42,039 nucleotides of DNA from Rhodobacter sp. (GTDB taxonomy: Bacteria; Pseudomonadota; Alphaproteobacteria; Rhodobacterales; Rhodobacteraceae): contig JAPOUP010000002.1 of NCBI GenBank assembly GCA_026708635.1, positions 1-42,039 of the forward strand, read 5' to 3'. A program made the position numbers and the translations under genes. Below, in pieces: positions 1 to 8,267 of this stretch. Below the pieces are notes generated by a model. That model worked only from the letters and a program-made list of their open reading frames with translations. It did not search any database and was not told the DNA's origin. Position 1 is the first letter of the stretch, and the number at the start of each line of letters is the position of its first letter.

Positions 1-2186
1 CAGGAAGAAGCGTAAACAAGCAGGGCGAAACTCGCCGCATGGCTTTCGGGAAAGCCATAGCTAGAAAAGCCTTCAAGTTGCCTGAAACAGTTCTCGGCAA
101 AGTCGGACCCATAGCCACGGTCAAGGCATCCCTTAATGAAACGCGCCCTGAAATCCTCCACCGCGCCATGCCGGCGAAAACCATTGAGCGCACGGCGCAA
201 TGCGTCGGCCTCGGTGGCGGTAAAACCCGCGGCTATAATGGCGATCTGCATGGCCTGCTCCTGAAACAGGGGTACGCCATAGGTGCGCTCCAGAACCTCA
301 CGCAGTTCTTCGGACGGGAAGACAACCGGTTCTTCGCCGCGCCTGCGGCGTATGTAGGGATGCACCATATTGCCCTGAATGGGACCGGGTCGGATGATCG
401 CCACTTCAGCGATCAAATCCTGAAAGGTCCGGGGCCGCATGCGCGGCAGGAAATTCATCTGCGCGCGCGATTCCACCTGAAATACGCCTACCGTATCCGC
501 CTCGCACAGCATGTCATAGACCCGGGCATCTTCCTGCGGCAGCGTCGCGAGCGTGTAGGCTTCGCCTTTCCATGTTTCGAGAAGATCGAAGCATTTGCGG
601 ATACAGGAAAGCATACCAAGGCCCAGCACATCGACTTTAAGCATACCGAGCGCATCGACATCATCCTTGTCCCACTCGATAACCGTGCGGTCTTTCATGC
701 GGGCATTTTCAATGGGGCATAACTCATCAAGGCGGCCGCGCGTGATGACGAAGCCGCCGACATGCTGCGAAAGATGGCGCGGAAATCCGATAATCTCCTC
801 GGTCAGCTCCAGCGTCAGCCGCAAGCGCCGGCTCTTGATGTCAAGCCCGACGGCACGGGCGTATTCCACACCAAGGCCATCGCCCGACAAGCCCCAAATC
901 TGACTGGAAAGAGCGGACACCGCATCATCGGAGAGGCCCATTGCCTTACCGACTTCACGGATGGCGCCCCGCGATCGGAAATGCACGACCGTCGAGCATA
1001 ATCCCGCACGGTGCCGACCGTATTTCTCATAGATATGCTGTATGACTTCCTCGCGCCGCTCATGCTCGAAATCGACGTCTATGTCGGGCGGTTCGTTGCG
1101 CGCTTCGGAAATAAACCGCTCAAAGACCATCGTAATCATGTCGGGGGAGGCCTCGGTCACGCCAAGCGCGTAGCAGACCACCGAATTGGCCGCGCTCCCG
1201 CGCCCCTGACAGAGAATGTTTCTGGACCGGGCGAATTCCACGATGTCATGGACGGTCAGGAAATAGCGGGCGTAATCAAGCTCCGCGATGAGAGCCAGCT
1301 CCTTTTCGACCATCGCCCTCACTTTCGGGCTTTCACCATCGGGATAGCGCCATTTCAGTCCGTCTTCCGTGAGCATCCGCAGGCGGTCATCGGGTTCCAT
1401 GCCATCGGTGATTTCGTCCGGATATTCATATTTGAGATCATCCAGCGAGAAGCGGCATTTCTCGGCGATGGCCCAGGTATTGGCGAGAGCCCGCGGGTAG
1501 TCCCGGAACATGCGGCGCAATTCAAATTCAGACTTGATGCGGCGTTCTCCGTTAGCCTGCGCACGACGGCCGAGCCTGTCGATAGTGGTTTTTTCGCGCA
1601 AGCAGGCCAATATATCGGCAAGCCGGACGCGCCGCGCCTCGTGCATCAGCACATCGCCCAGAGTCACAAGCGGCAATCCAACGGCATCCGCTGACCTGGC
1701 GCACCTTGCGAAGCGATCTTCGTCCTCGCCATCATAACGCGGGGCAAGACCGATATAGACATCATCCTCAAATGCAGTGCGTAGCTCTCGCGTCATCGCT
1801 TCGGAATCGGGTGCGTCAAGCCCGATGAACACGCTTCCCTCGCCCCATTCCAGAACGTCTTCAAAGACCAGTTCGCAGCCGCCTTTTTCCGCGCGGCGCT
1901 TGCCGATGGTCAGGAGACGGCACAAACGGCCGAAAGCGGAACGGTCTTTTGGATAGGCAAGCAACTCGGCACCGTCCGTCAGCGCCAGCCGGGTGCCGAC
2001 GATATAGCGCAACCCCAGCTCCTTGGCCGCGCCGTATCCGCGCACGATACCGCCGAAGGTGTTTTTGTCGGTGATGGCCAGCGCATCGAGATTGGCGCGA
2101 TGCGCGCGCGCCACCAGCTCCCCGGCGTGCGAAGCGCCGGTGAGAAAGGTAAAATTGCTGGTGACGAAAAGCTCCGCGTAACTCAT
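1..2186 (-). CDS. dnaE2: Error-prone DNA polymerase DnaE2 (ImuC), N-terminal part, cut by window edge
   Basis: C-family DNA polymerase alpha subunit of the SOS mutagenesis cassette, which does translesion synthesis with ImuA and ImuB. The frame stays open from its ATG for about 728 codons to the left edge; full-length DnaE2 proteins have roughly 1,050-1,150 residues, so the C-terminal third is missing. The N-terminus (MSYAELFVTSNFTFLTGASH) is typical of the PHP domain. Near residue 370 the motif PDIDVDFEHER carries the catalytic aspartates, and GRGSAANS lies shortly before it. The start codon overlaps the imuB stop codon as ATGA, indicating translational coupling and cotranscription with imuA-imuB. 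Clear family match; the only uncertainty is the unseen C-terminus. Confidence 0.95.
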   Translation of the reverse strand, partial: MSYAELFVTSNFTFLTGASHAGELVARAHRANLDALAITDKNTFGGIVRGYGAAKELGLRYIVGTRLALTDGAELLAYPKDRSAFGRLCRLLTIGKRRAEKGGCELVFEDVLEWGEGSVFIGLDAPDSEAMTRELRTAFEDDVYIGLAPRYDGEDEDRFARCARSADAVGLPLVTLGDVLMHEARRVRLADILACLREKTTIDRLGRRAQANGERRIKSEFELRRMFRDYPRALANTWAIAEKCRFSLDDLKYEYPDEITDGMEPDDRLRMLTEDGLKWRYPDGESPKVRAMVEKELALIAELDYARYFLTVHDIVEFARSRNILCQGRGSAANSVVCYALGVTEASPDMITMVFERFISEARNEPPDIDVDFEHERREEVIQHIYEKYGRHRAGLCSTVVHFRSRGAIREVGKAMGLSDDAVSALSSQIWGLSGDGLGVEYARAVGLDIKSRRLRLTLELTEEIIGFPRHLSQHVGGFVITRGRLDELCPIENARMKDRTVIEWDKDDVDALGMLKVDVLGLGMLSCIRKCFDLLETWKGEAYTLATLPQEDARVYDMLCEADTVGVFQVESRAQMNFLPRMRPRTFQDLIAEVAIIRPGPIQGNMVHPYIRRRRGEEPVVFPSEELREVLERTYGVPLFQEQAMQIAIIAAGFTATEADALRRALNGFRRHGAVEDFRARFIKGCLDRGYGSDFAENCFRQLEGFSSYGFPESHAASFALLVYASS

Positions 2187-3676
2187 GGGAACCTGCCCGC
2201 CACAAACCAGTCCGGCGGGTTCACCCCCGGATACGTGAGCAGCCACAGGCGCGGACCATCCGCTGTCTGTACTCTCCAATAGTCACGTAAGCGCGCGTCG
2301 CCGTCGCGCCACCATTCCGGAGCTAACCGTTCCGGTCCATTGGCCGAGGCCGTCCTATGGGTTTGACCGCGCCATTCAAAACTTTGGGGCGGGCGGCCCG
2401 GTTCGAGCGCGCGCAGGCGTTCCGGTTTTGGAAACAGGCGCAGGGGACGTTTGCGTCGGCGGCGGTGCCAGACGTGATCGGTTTGGGGCGCCACCGCCTC
2501 GACCTGAAAAGACTCGCGTTCTGGCAAATGGCTGTCGTGGGTGCGGAAGCGACGCACATGGTCAAACCCTATCCTGTTGCCGAGCGTCGAGATAACCCGC
2601 GCCAGATGATCGTCCGCATCCCCCCGATCGCCCAACCGTGTCTGGCGAAATCGGATGGGTTCGACCTGCCGCGCCACCAGACGGAACAGATCGGCTCCAA
2701 ATTCAAGTTTCAGGTCATCAAGGGGCCGCGCGAATTGCTGGACTATCGGGTCTATCCTGAAACAGGGCTTGACGAAACCGACCGACAGCAAATGATCGCC
2801 GCTATCGACGCACCGCACGGCCAGCTCAAAGCGCCGTGCGCCTTTCAGCCGATGCCGCAGTCGATGGCATACGGATCGTGCGAGCCTGCGCAAGACATCT
2901 TCGACATCCGAGAGATAGCCAATGGGTTCGGGCAGGCTCATACGCGCGGAAAAAATGGAGTCGGGAGTGTAAGGCGCGACCGGATCGGGGACATGGCCGC
3001 GAGAACGGTCCAGAGCATCCGTTAATTCCAGACCAAAGCGCCGCGCCAGTTCGCTTGCCTTGATCCCATATAGCTGACCAATGGTTTTAAGTCCTATCCG
3101 CGCCAATTCAGCGACGGTGCGATCGGGCAGATCAAGCGCCGCCGCCGGCAGGGCGCTTATCGCGTCACTCGTGCGTCCCGTCGGCGCCAAAGCAATTGGC
3201 GTTTTGCCAAAACGCGCGAGCGCGCGCGCCGCGCTTTTCGTATCGGCGATCCCCATACGCGCCGTTATCCGCATGTCCGCAAGACGCTGGCGGGCATGGT
3301 CGCACATCGCTGTCTCACCGCCAAACAGATGCGCACAACCCGCAATATCGAGCAGCAGGCCGTCCGGAGCATCGAGCGCGACACGCGGAGAAAGGCTGTC
3401 CGCCCACCGCGCAAGCGCGCGCAGCAAAGCCGCTTCGCGCATCGGGTCGCAAGGCTCGGTCAGAAGATCGGGACAGATCGCCCGCGCGTCAGGTATCGAC
3501 AGGCCCTCTGTCAATCCAGCTTCCCGGGCATATATTGTTAGATTGGTGATACGGACCGCTTTCCTGATCTCGGCGGTGACGGCGAAGAGGCCGTCCGTGC
3601 GCGGATCGCCTCTGCGGACAAGACGGTCAAGTGGCAGTCGTGGCAACCAGATGGACAATACTCGGACCATCGTCAT
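2183..3676 (-). CDS. imuB: ImuB, inactive Y-family polymerase-like mutagenesis protein
   Basis: Hub protein of the ImuA-ImuB-DnaE2 mutasome, thought to bind the beta clamp and recruit DnaE2. About 497 residues from the chosen ATG. The N-terminus (VLSIWLPRLPLDRLVRRG) replaces the metal-binding aspartate segment of active Y-family polymerases, as is normal for ImuB. A palm/little-finger-like region follows, then the usual tryptophan-rich C-terminus (DYWRVQTADGPRLWLLTYPG). The frame is open 44 codons further upstream, but the ATG at 3676 gives the family-typical N-terminus, with a second in-frame ATG at 3670. This start lies inside the end of imuA (about 50 nt overlap), and the stop overlaps the dnaE2 start. 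Confidence 0.93.
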   Translation of the reverse strand: MTMVRVLSIWLPRLPLDRLVRRGDPRTDGLFAVTAEIRKAVRITNLTIYAREAGLTEGLSIPDARAICPDLLTEPCDPMREAALLRALARWADSLSPRVALDAPDGLLLDIAGCAHLFGGETAMCDHARQRLADMRITARMGIADTKSAARALARFGKTPIALAPTGRTSDAISALPAAALDLPDRTVAELARIGLKTIGQLYGIKASELARRFGLELTDALDRSRGHVPDPVAPYTPDSIFSARMSLPEPIGYLSDVEDVLRRLARSVCHRLRHRLKGARRFELAVRCVDSGDHLLSVGFVKPCFRIDPIVQQFARPLDDLKLEFGADLFRLVARQVEPIRFRQTRLGDRGDADDHLARVISTLGNRIGFDHVRRFRTHDSHLPERESFQVEAVAPQTDHVWHRRRRKRPLRLFPKPERLRALEPGRPPQSFEWRGQTHRTASANGPERLAPEWWRDGDARLRDYWRVQTADGPRLWLLTYPGVNPPDWFVAGRFP

Positions 3677-4247
3677 CCCCCAACCATTTGACCCGCCATG
3701 CGCCCAACTCCCCTTTCCGGTTTTTCGTGCACTCCCAATCCCAGGCAACCTCCCCGTCAGCGGAGGGATCACACCTCCAGCGCGTTTCGGCGGCCGAGGT
3801 CCGCGCATGCTCCGAGATCATGACAAGGCCGAGCGCGCCGTTTTCCTCCGCGGCAAGCTGAAGGCGGCGGCTTTCTTTCAAATCAGTCCCGTGCGCCAGT
3901 TCGATGACCACACAGGCGATACCCTGGGCACGGAGCGCCTGTTCGCCTGACCACAGGCATTCCTGACGCGATACCGCCTCGATGACCGTCAGTCTTAGCG
4001 GATCCATAAAGTCCCGCACGGCGGATGGATTGAGCGAGGCGATATCGGGTGCCGATCCAATCCAGATGACCGGCCCCCTGAGACTGGCCGCAACGGCAAG
4101 CGCAAAACAGTCAGCGCTGTCCCCCTGGACCTCATGTATTCGGCCTTTCGTCAACCGCACGGCTTCCCCAAGGGTCAACACCCCATGACGCCCGGGACAA
4201 AGAGTGTCCTTCAGCACATCTTGAAGTAATATGGATCGTCTCGACAT
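3627..4247 (-). CDS. imuA: ImuA, RecA-like SOS mutagenesis protein
   Basis: First gene of the SOS mutagenesis cassette; a RecA/SulA-like protein needed with ImuB and DnaE2 for damage-induced mutagenesis. About 206 residues. The segment GRIHEVQGDSADCFALAVAA is the family hallmark, followed by a RecA-like core (GPVIWIGS, ACVVIELAHGTDL, GLVMISEHA). I chose the ATG at 4247. A longer frame begins with TTG at 4283 but would translate through the promoter and LexA operator. No Shine-Dalgarno sequence precedes 4247, because the LexA operator directly abuts the ATG. Regulation by LexA is strongly indicated, and a leaderless transcript is likely. Confidence 0.9.
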   Translation of the reverse strand: MSRRSILLQDVLKDTLCPGRHGVLTLGEAVRLTKGRIHEVQGDSADCFALAVAASLRGPVIWIGSAPDIASLNPSAVRDFMDPLRLTVIEAVSRQECLWSGEQALRAQGIACVVIELAHGTDLKESRRLQLAAEENGALGLVMISEHARTSAAETRWRCDPSADGEVAWDWECTKNRKGELGAWRVKWLGDDDGPSIVHLVATTAT

Positions 4248-4262
4248 GTTCCTATTTTGTTC
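4248..4262. promoter_or_regulatory. LexA operator (alphaproteobacterial SOS box) of imuA-imuB-dnaE2
   Basis: The sequence reads GTTC-CTATTTT-GTTC on the plus strand, a perfect match to the alphaproteobacterial LexA consensus GTTC-N7-GTTC. It ends exactly at the base before the imuA ATG and covers the proposed -10 element, so bound LexA would block RNA polymerase directly. Confidence 0.9.
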
Positions 4263-4283
4263 TTTTGAAACGTGAGGAGTCAA
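4254..4283 (-). promoter_or_regulatory. Predicted imuA promoter overlapping the LexA box
   Basis: On the minus strand a -35 TTGACT (4278-4283) and a -10 CAAAAT (4254-4259) are separated by 18 nt. A start about seven bases after the -10 would fall on or next to the A of the imuA ATG. Inferred from motif spacing only. Confidence 0.55.
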
Positions 4284-4828
4284 GTGAATTCAAGAAGCGG
4301 TTTTCGATCAGATTTCGTAATTTCAGACGGGTGCCCGAACATCGGAGAGGGAACACGGCACCATATTTCCCTAAAGGGGCCCGAGGAATGGGTGATCGGC
4401 ACGGCGGGAACACACGGTCCACCGCCAGAGGGGCCGCAGGACCGGCGGTGCCGGAAGCCGCCGGTCGGCAAAGGGAGCGAACGCCCCGCTGGCGCTGAAA
4501 GGCCGCCACGAAAACAACCGCCGGGCCGGCTTACGCCATTGGCCGGAAATGCGGAAAGCGACACCGTAACCCCAAAACTCGGGATACACCGGGCAGCCGG
4601 AGCGGATTTGACTCAGCGTCCGGGGAGGGCGATGATCCCGGTGGTGTGACCGGTGTCCCTGTCGGGGCCGCGCAGGAAGGCACCGCGGGTGTGTTGGAAT
4701 ATCCCGAAATGGCGGCGACCTTTGGGGCGGTGCGCGAATAAATTTCCTGGCCGCGGCCCCGTCGCGATGATAGCCATGGAACCTTTCGTATCTCGTGTTG
4801 GAAGCGACCCTGTGTCGACGCCGGTCCC
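4284..4828. other. Intergenic region, no convincing gene; one strong inverted repeat
   Basis: I see no supported coding region between the imuA promoter and the secreted-protein gene. It holds a perfect 9-bp inverted repeat, GACCGGCGG at 4440-4448 and CCGCCGGTC at 4458-4466, with a 9-nt loop. No T tract follows on either strand, so it is not a typical intrinsic terminator. The open frames here have no recognisable protein features. Confidence 0.5.
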
Positions 4829-5224
4829 TCAGTCCGATGGACAGAGAATGCCGGTATAAATGTCGTAGATCTCTCCGAAATGATCCTTGCACTTTTGGGC
4901 TCGGTCATCATAGAAAATCTCGGCGTGCGTCAACGTTCCCGCGAAGGTGTCCGACACGCGCCGGATAAGCGTCTCCGCGGTCGCGTCACAGCTTCGTTGA
5001 AGATCTTGACGTTCCTCCTTCAGGGAGGGCGCATCCGTGATCCAGTGTCCGGTCCCAACGGCCGGTTCCTTAACAACCACCGTTCCGTCCGCGTTCTCCC
5101 AGGATCCCATATCAAAGTATCCAAATGTGACCGGACCAAACGTGCACACATCCAATGGGCTAGCCGGGCTCATCGCGGCCGCTGTGCAAAACATAACGAT
5201 ACATAAAGGCGGCAGTTTCTTCAT
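4829..5224 (-). CDS. Small secreted cysteine-containing protein, unknown function
   Basis: Predicted 131-residue exported protein that I do not recognise. The start at 5224 has a good ribosome binding site (GGGAG, 7 nt before the ATG). Residues 1-23 (MKKLPPLCIVMFCTAAAMSP and three more) form a Sec signal peptide with a lysine n-region and hydrophobic core. The mature part has four cysteines (about residues 27, 79, 112 and 128), compatible with two disulfides in the periplasm or outside the cell. It contains a glutamate/arginine-rich helical stretch (SLKEERQDLQRSC). It lies 308 bp downstream of another small predicted exported protein on the same strand. The two share cysteine richness and size, but I see no clear sequence similarity. 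Real gene likely, function unknown. Confidence 0.7.
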   Translation of the reverse strand: MKKLPPLCIVMFCTAAAMSPASPLDVCTFGPVTFGYFDMGSWENADGTVVVKEPAVGTGHWITDAPSLKEERQDLQRSCDATAETLIRRVSDTFAGTLTHAEIFYDDRAQKCKDHFGEIYDIYTGILCPSD

Positions 5225-5532
5225 TCGTTTGCTCCCTTTCAAATGGTGTGTTTGGCCCAAATGTCATTACGTGCTGTCACCGAACCCTCCTGTCCAATCG
5301 TCCACCCGGACCCGTTCCGTACAGGGAACCCCTGCAGGCTTCGCCGCGAATGGTGCAAAATGCACTCTGATTGATCGTACTGCGGTTCGCGGTCGGAATG
5401 AGGGCTTGCGGACAATCTGCGGTCGTGGGCGATGCGGAGACGCTGTGGACCCGCATACATCGGACGCGCCCAGACAGGTTACGGCACCGCTCCACACGCG
5501 CTCAGCGAATACCAGGGCCACCAGAGCTTTTT
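5225..5532. other. Intergenic region between two small exported-protein genes
   Basis: About 308 bp separating the two minus-strand exported-protein genes. I see no supported gene or RNA. A short TTTGG-C-CCAAA palindrome lies about 25-35 bp upstream of the 5224 start, within the expected promoter area, but I cannot assign it a role. Confidence 0.4.
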
Positions 5533-5982
5533 CTAACAACCCGGTGGTCCCGGCCGGCCGGTCTTGTGGTCGTACGTCATGGTCCGCAGTGAATCCAGCG
5601 TTGATGAACATTGGACCTGTTTGTATCCGTTTCCGGTCGGGACCACAACATAATCCGTACCATTTCCTGGAAAAATGAGTCCCCTGGATTGGATCCTGAG
5701 ACCGTAACGGCAATTCCTGAACGCAATCGCGAGCATGTTTGGATGATTCAAGTATTGGCGCCTCAGTTCGGTCAGGTTTTCCGGATCGGCAGTGGCTTGG
5801 TTGCTGTCTGTCCACCGAACGCCGTCCACCATGACCCCGCACTGTCCATTGAAGGTGGCCGGACTACGGTAGAAAGCCTCGTGTACGCACGCCCCGGTCG
5901 CGTCGCCAAAGAGATACCGGCGAAGTGGGACCTCCTCCGCATTTGCCGTGCCGAATCCGAAGCACACGACAGACGCTTCCAC
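5533..5982 (-). CDS. Small predicted secreted protein, paralogue of the protein encoded at 41589-42038
   Basis: Unrecognised family. From a GTG at 5982 the frame encodes 149 residues and aligns along most of its length with the exported protein at 41589-42038. Shared elements in order: F/YGD, a cysteine, DG..RW(S/T)D, DP(E/D)NL.E, C...RIQ, C(S)(S/A)T.DSLR.M and a C-terminal cysteine. This colinear similarity shows the frame is or was coding. The N-terminus is weak: VEASVVCFGFGTANA resembles the end of a signal peptide with an ANA cleavage site but lacks a basic n-region, and I see no ribosome binding site. The start may lie elsewhere, or a frameshift near 5980-6000 may have cut off the signal peptide. 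The frame is open well upstream, but that part is antisense to tmRNA. Confidence 0.6.
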   Translation of the reverse strand: MEASVVCFGFGTANAEEVPLRRYLFGDATGACVHEAFYRSPATFNGQCGVMVDGVRWTDSNQATADPENLTELRRQYLNHPNMLAIAFRNCRYGLRIQSRGLIFPGNGTDYVVVPTGNGYKQVQCSSTLDSLRTMTYDHKTGRPGPPGC

Positions 5983-6267
5983 AGGAACGTGCCGCTCTTC
6001 CCGAAACGGGGCCCGGCGGCGGTGAACCCGACCATGCGCGCGCAACCGCGAAAGAGCAACGTGCCGCCCGGGGCGGGGACGCGGTCGCGTGGGCTGAAGC
6101 CGTGTGCGCGGGACGGGCAACGATACCACGCCCGCTACAGGGTCAGCGGCCCGAGAGTCGTGACGAGGGTCTTCGGTCGTCGCCCGACATTGCGGACCGC
6201 GCCGATGCGGCGGTTCATCGTCAGGAAAAACCGGCGCGGGATGGCGCTGCCTGAATGGAATCGGCGC

Positions 6268-6296
6268 TTGCGGACGCGTCGAGCATGTACTATAGA
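6268..6296 (+). promoter_or_regulatory. Predicted sigma-70-type promoter of ssrA
   Basis: -35 TTGCGG (6268-6273), a spacer of exactly 17 nt and -10 TATAGA (6291-6296) lie just upstream of the tmRNA acceptor piece. Transcription should start near 6303, a few bases before the first predicted paired strand of the RNA. Confidence 0.7.
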
Positions 6297-6302
6297 TAGG
6301 AT

Positions 6303-6580
6303 GTCGTTTGACGACTATGGCGATAAACGCGCACGGAATAAGCGGATCGGACCCGGGGGCGGTACCCGGCGGCTCCACCAAGACCCGTCGTTGGAGGGAC
6401 CATGGGGCCGAAACAGGATCGACGGACGTGTAAAGGTGTTTGCTTTCGCCCGGTTAGGCACCACCGTTATCGGTCCACAAAGCATAATTGCCAACGACAA
6501 TCATGCTCCGGTCGCTCTCGCCGCGTAACGCGGCGCGAAAGACCGATTTCTGAAGTCCCCGGCTCTAGCCAGTCGGGGCG
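6303..6580 (+). ncRNA. ssrA: tmRNA, circularly permuted two-piece type
   Basis: tmRNA rescues stalled ribosomes and adds a degradation tag. Here the gene is permuted as in alphaproteobacteria: the acceptor piece comes first and the coding piece second. Acceptor piece: P2 strand GGCGA-T-AAACGC (6319-6330), T-arm CCGGG/CCCGG (6353-6357/6365-6369) with a 7-nt loop, acceptor strand CGGCTCC (6370-6376) and encoded CCA (6378-6380). A 23-nt segment to be removed follows. Coding piece: GGGGCCG (6404-6410) pairs with the acceptor strand over 7 bp, including the third-pair G.U that alanyl-tRNA synthetase uses. GTGTTT and TCGCC (6436-6441, 6446-6450) complete P2. The tag frame and a stop-codon hairpin follow (6519-6525/6529-6535). 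The 3' end is uncertain: hairpins at 6557-6578 and 6580-6622 could lie inside or beyond the RNA. Confidence 0.94.
6490..6528 (+). other. tmRNA tag reading frame, (A)ANDNHAPVALAA
   Basis: Resume codon GCC at 6490, then codons for ANDNHAPVALAA and stop TAA at 6526-6528. With the untemplated alanine from charged tmRNA the tag is AANDNHAPVALAA. AANDN is the part bound by SspB and the terminal LAA is the ClpX signal. The stop codon sits in the loop of a perfect 7-bp hairpin. Confidence 0.93.
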
Positions 6581-6938
6581 GGGTCTGCAGGCGCCCGGCA
6601 ACAGAAGCCTGCATTTCACCCCCGGAAACCGTTCAAAAAACCCGGATCAGGGCTTGAACCGAAACATGGATGCTTTATTCCTCCCGTTGACGCCGCCGGA
6701 ATCCCGGGCCGTCCGGGCATCCACAGATGCCACGCGTCCGGATTGTCGCGGTACGGCAACGCCTCCCGCGACCGGCGAACGGGCCTAGCGAGTTCAGGCG
6801 GGACGATGCATGCCGTCACACGGACAGGTGCGGGACGACGCCGGAAAGCGCCTTCCGGGAACCCGCCACGGCCTATCGCCGTCGGTTCCGGGAATATAAC
6901 CGTCGTCGGCTTTCCACGGTGACGGCTGCGTCGGTGCG
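6581..6938. other. Intergenic region between ssrA and chrA
   Basis: No supported gene. A perfect inverted repeat, TGCAGGC (6586-6592) and GCCTGCA (6607-6613), extended by GGGG/CCCC (6580-6583/6619-6622), could be the tail of the tmRNA precursor or its processing or termination structure. No clear ribosome binding site precedes chrA. Confidence 0.45.
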
Positions 6939-8186
6939 TTGACCGTCACCTATCCAGACATGCTGCGGGTATTCGCGCGCATCGGTGTTCTCAGCTTCGG
7001 CGGTCCGGCCGCACAGATTGCCCTGATGCACCGCGAGCTTGTCGAGGAACGTCCCTGGCTGAGCGAACGGCAGTTTCTGTCGGCGCTGGGTTTCTGCATG
7101 CTGCTTCCGGGTCCGGAAGCAATGCAGCTAGCCACCTACTGCGGCTGGCGACTTCGCGGGATTCCCGGCGGAGTGACCGCCGGCCTGCTGTTCGTCATAC
7201 CCGGCGCGGCATTTATGCTGGTACTCGCGGCATTGTACGCCACGTTCGGCGCGGCGCCGATCGCCCAAGCGCTGTTTCTTGGCATTAAGGCCGCCGTTTT
7301 AATCATTGTTTTGCAGGCACTGCTGAAAATCGCGCGCAAATCAATGTCGGACCTCCGAAGCCGAATGACCGCAGCGCTGTCGTTCGTCGCGATATTCCTG
7401 TTCGCCGCTCCATTCCCGCTGATCATCGCCTGCGCGGCAGTATATGGCGCGATCCGCGGCGGCGGGGAAATGAAACCGGCACCCCTTCCCGAACGCTCGG
7501 ACACGCTGCGTACGGTCGCGTTCTGGACCGTGCTCTGGTGGGCACCCGTGGGGGCGCTGATGCTCGCCGGACATGAACTGCTGACCGACATCGGACTATT
7601 CTTCTCCAAACTGGCTGTCGTCACGTTTGGCGGCGCCTATGCGGTGCTCGCGTACATGACCCAGAAGGTCGTGCAGGATCAGGAATGGCTAACCACGGCG
7701 CAGATGATGGACGGACTGGGTCTCGCGGAAACCACCCCCGGTCCCTTGATACTCGTCACCGAGTTCGTGGGATTTCTTGCCGGATTCGGTTCCGGGGGCG
7801 CCTTGCTGGCCACGGCCGCCGCGGCGTTGACGCTCTGGGTTACGTTCGTCCCCTGCTTCCTCTGGATTTTCGCCGGCGCGCCGTATATTGAATGGATTTC
7901 AACCCGACCTCGCCTGTCCGCGGCGCTGGAGGCGATCACGGCTGCGGTGGTCGGCGTGATCCTGAATCTTTCCCTCTGGTTCGCCGCGCATGTCTTCTTT
8001 GCCGAAGTATCGCCGGTCAACCTCGGTCCCCTCCGCTTGATCGTTCCGGCGCCGGAAACGGTTGACTGGCGCACGGTAGCGATGGCGGTGGCCGCCGGCA
8101 TAGCCGTCTTCGGTCTCAAGTGGGGTCTGCTGCGTGTCCTCGGGGCGTCCGCGGTGGTCGGTGTCGCGATGTCGGCCCTGCCATGA
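6939..8186 (+). CDS. chrA: Chromate transporter ChrA
   Basis: Inner-membrane protein of the chromate ion transporter (CHR) family, which exports chromate. It has 415 residues, the usual size of the two-domain long form. The N-terminal half carries LSFGGPAAQIALMH and LLPGPEAMQLATYCGWRLRG. The C-terminal half repeats the pattern with VVTFGGAYAVLAYM and ETTPGPLILVTEFVGF, as expected for an internally duplicated transporter. About ten hydrophobic segments are evident. The listed start is a TTG without a good ribosome binding site; an ATG seven codons later is the alternative. No chrB-like regulator lies nearby. It stands alone on the plus strand between ssrA and sspB. Confidence 0.92.
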   Translation: MTVTYPDMLRVFARIGVLSFGGPAAQIALMHRELVEERPWLSERQFLSALGFCMLLPGPEAMQLATYCGWRLRGIPGGVTAGLLFVIPGAAFMLVLAALYATFGAAPIAQALFLGIKAAVLIIVLQALLKIARKSMSDLRSRMTAALSFVAIFLFAAPFPLIIACAAVYGAIRGGGEMKPAPLPERSDTLRTVAFWTVLWWAPVGALMLAGHELLTDIGLFFSKLAVVTFGGAYAVLAYMTQKVVQDQEWLTTAQMMDGLGLAETTPGPLILVTEFVGFLAGFGSGGALLATAAAALTLWVTFVPCFLWIFAGAPYIEWISTRPRLSAALEAITAAVVGVILNLSLWFAAHVFFAEVSPVNLGPLRLIVPAPETVDWRTVAMAVAAGIAVFGLKWGLLRVLGASAVVGVAMSALP

Positions 8187-8267
8187 AAACCTGGTTCCCA
8201 TTTCGCTTTGATTCCCGATCGAATCACTTATGGTCGCAACAATTACTGAGCATAACCGGGCGATGAG

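Noticed and set aside
5983..6381. N-terminal extension of the minus-strand frame ending at 5533
   Set aside because: The part starting MVEPPGTAPGSDPLIPC is antisense to the acceptor piece of tmRNA; only the last 149 codons show similarity to a protein.
6301..6528. A 75-codon plus-strand frame ending ANDNHAPVALAA
   Set aside because: It is tmRNA read as a protein gene. Only the 12 tag codons from 6490 are translated, on rescued ribosomes.
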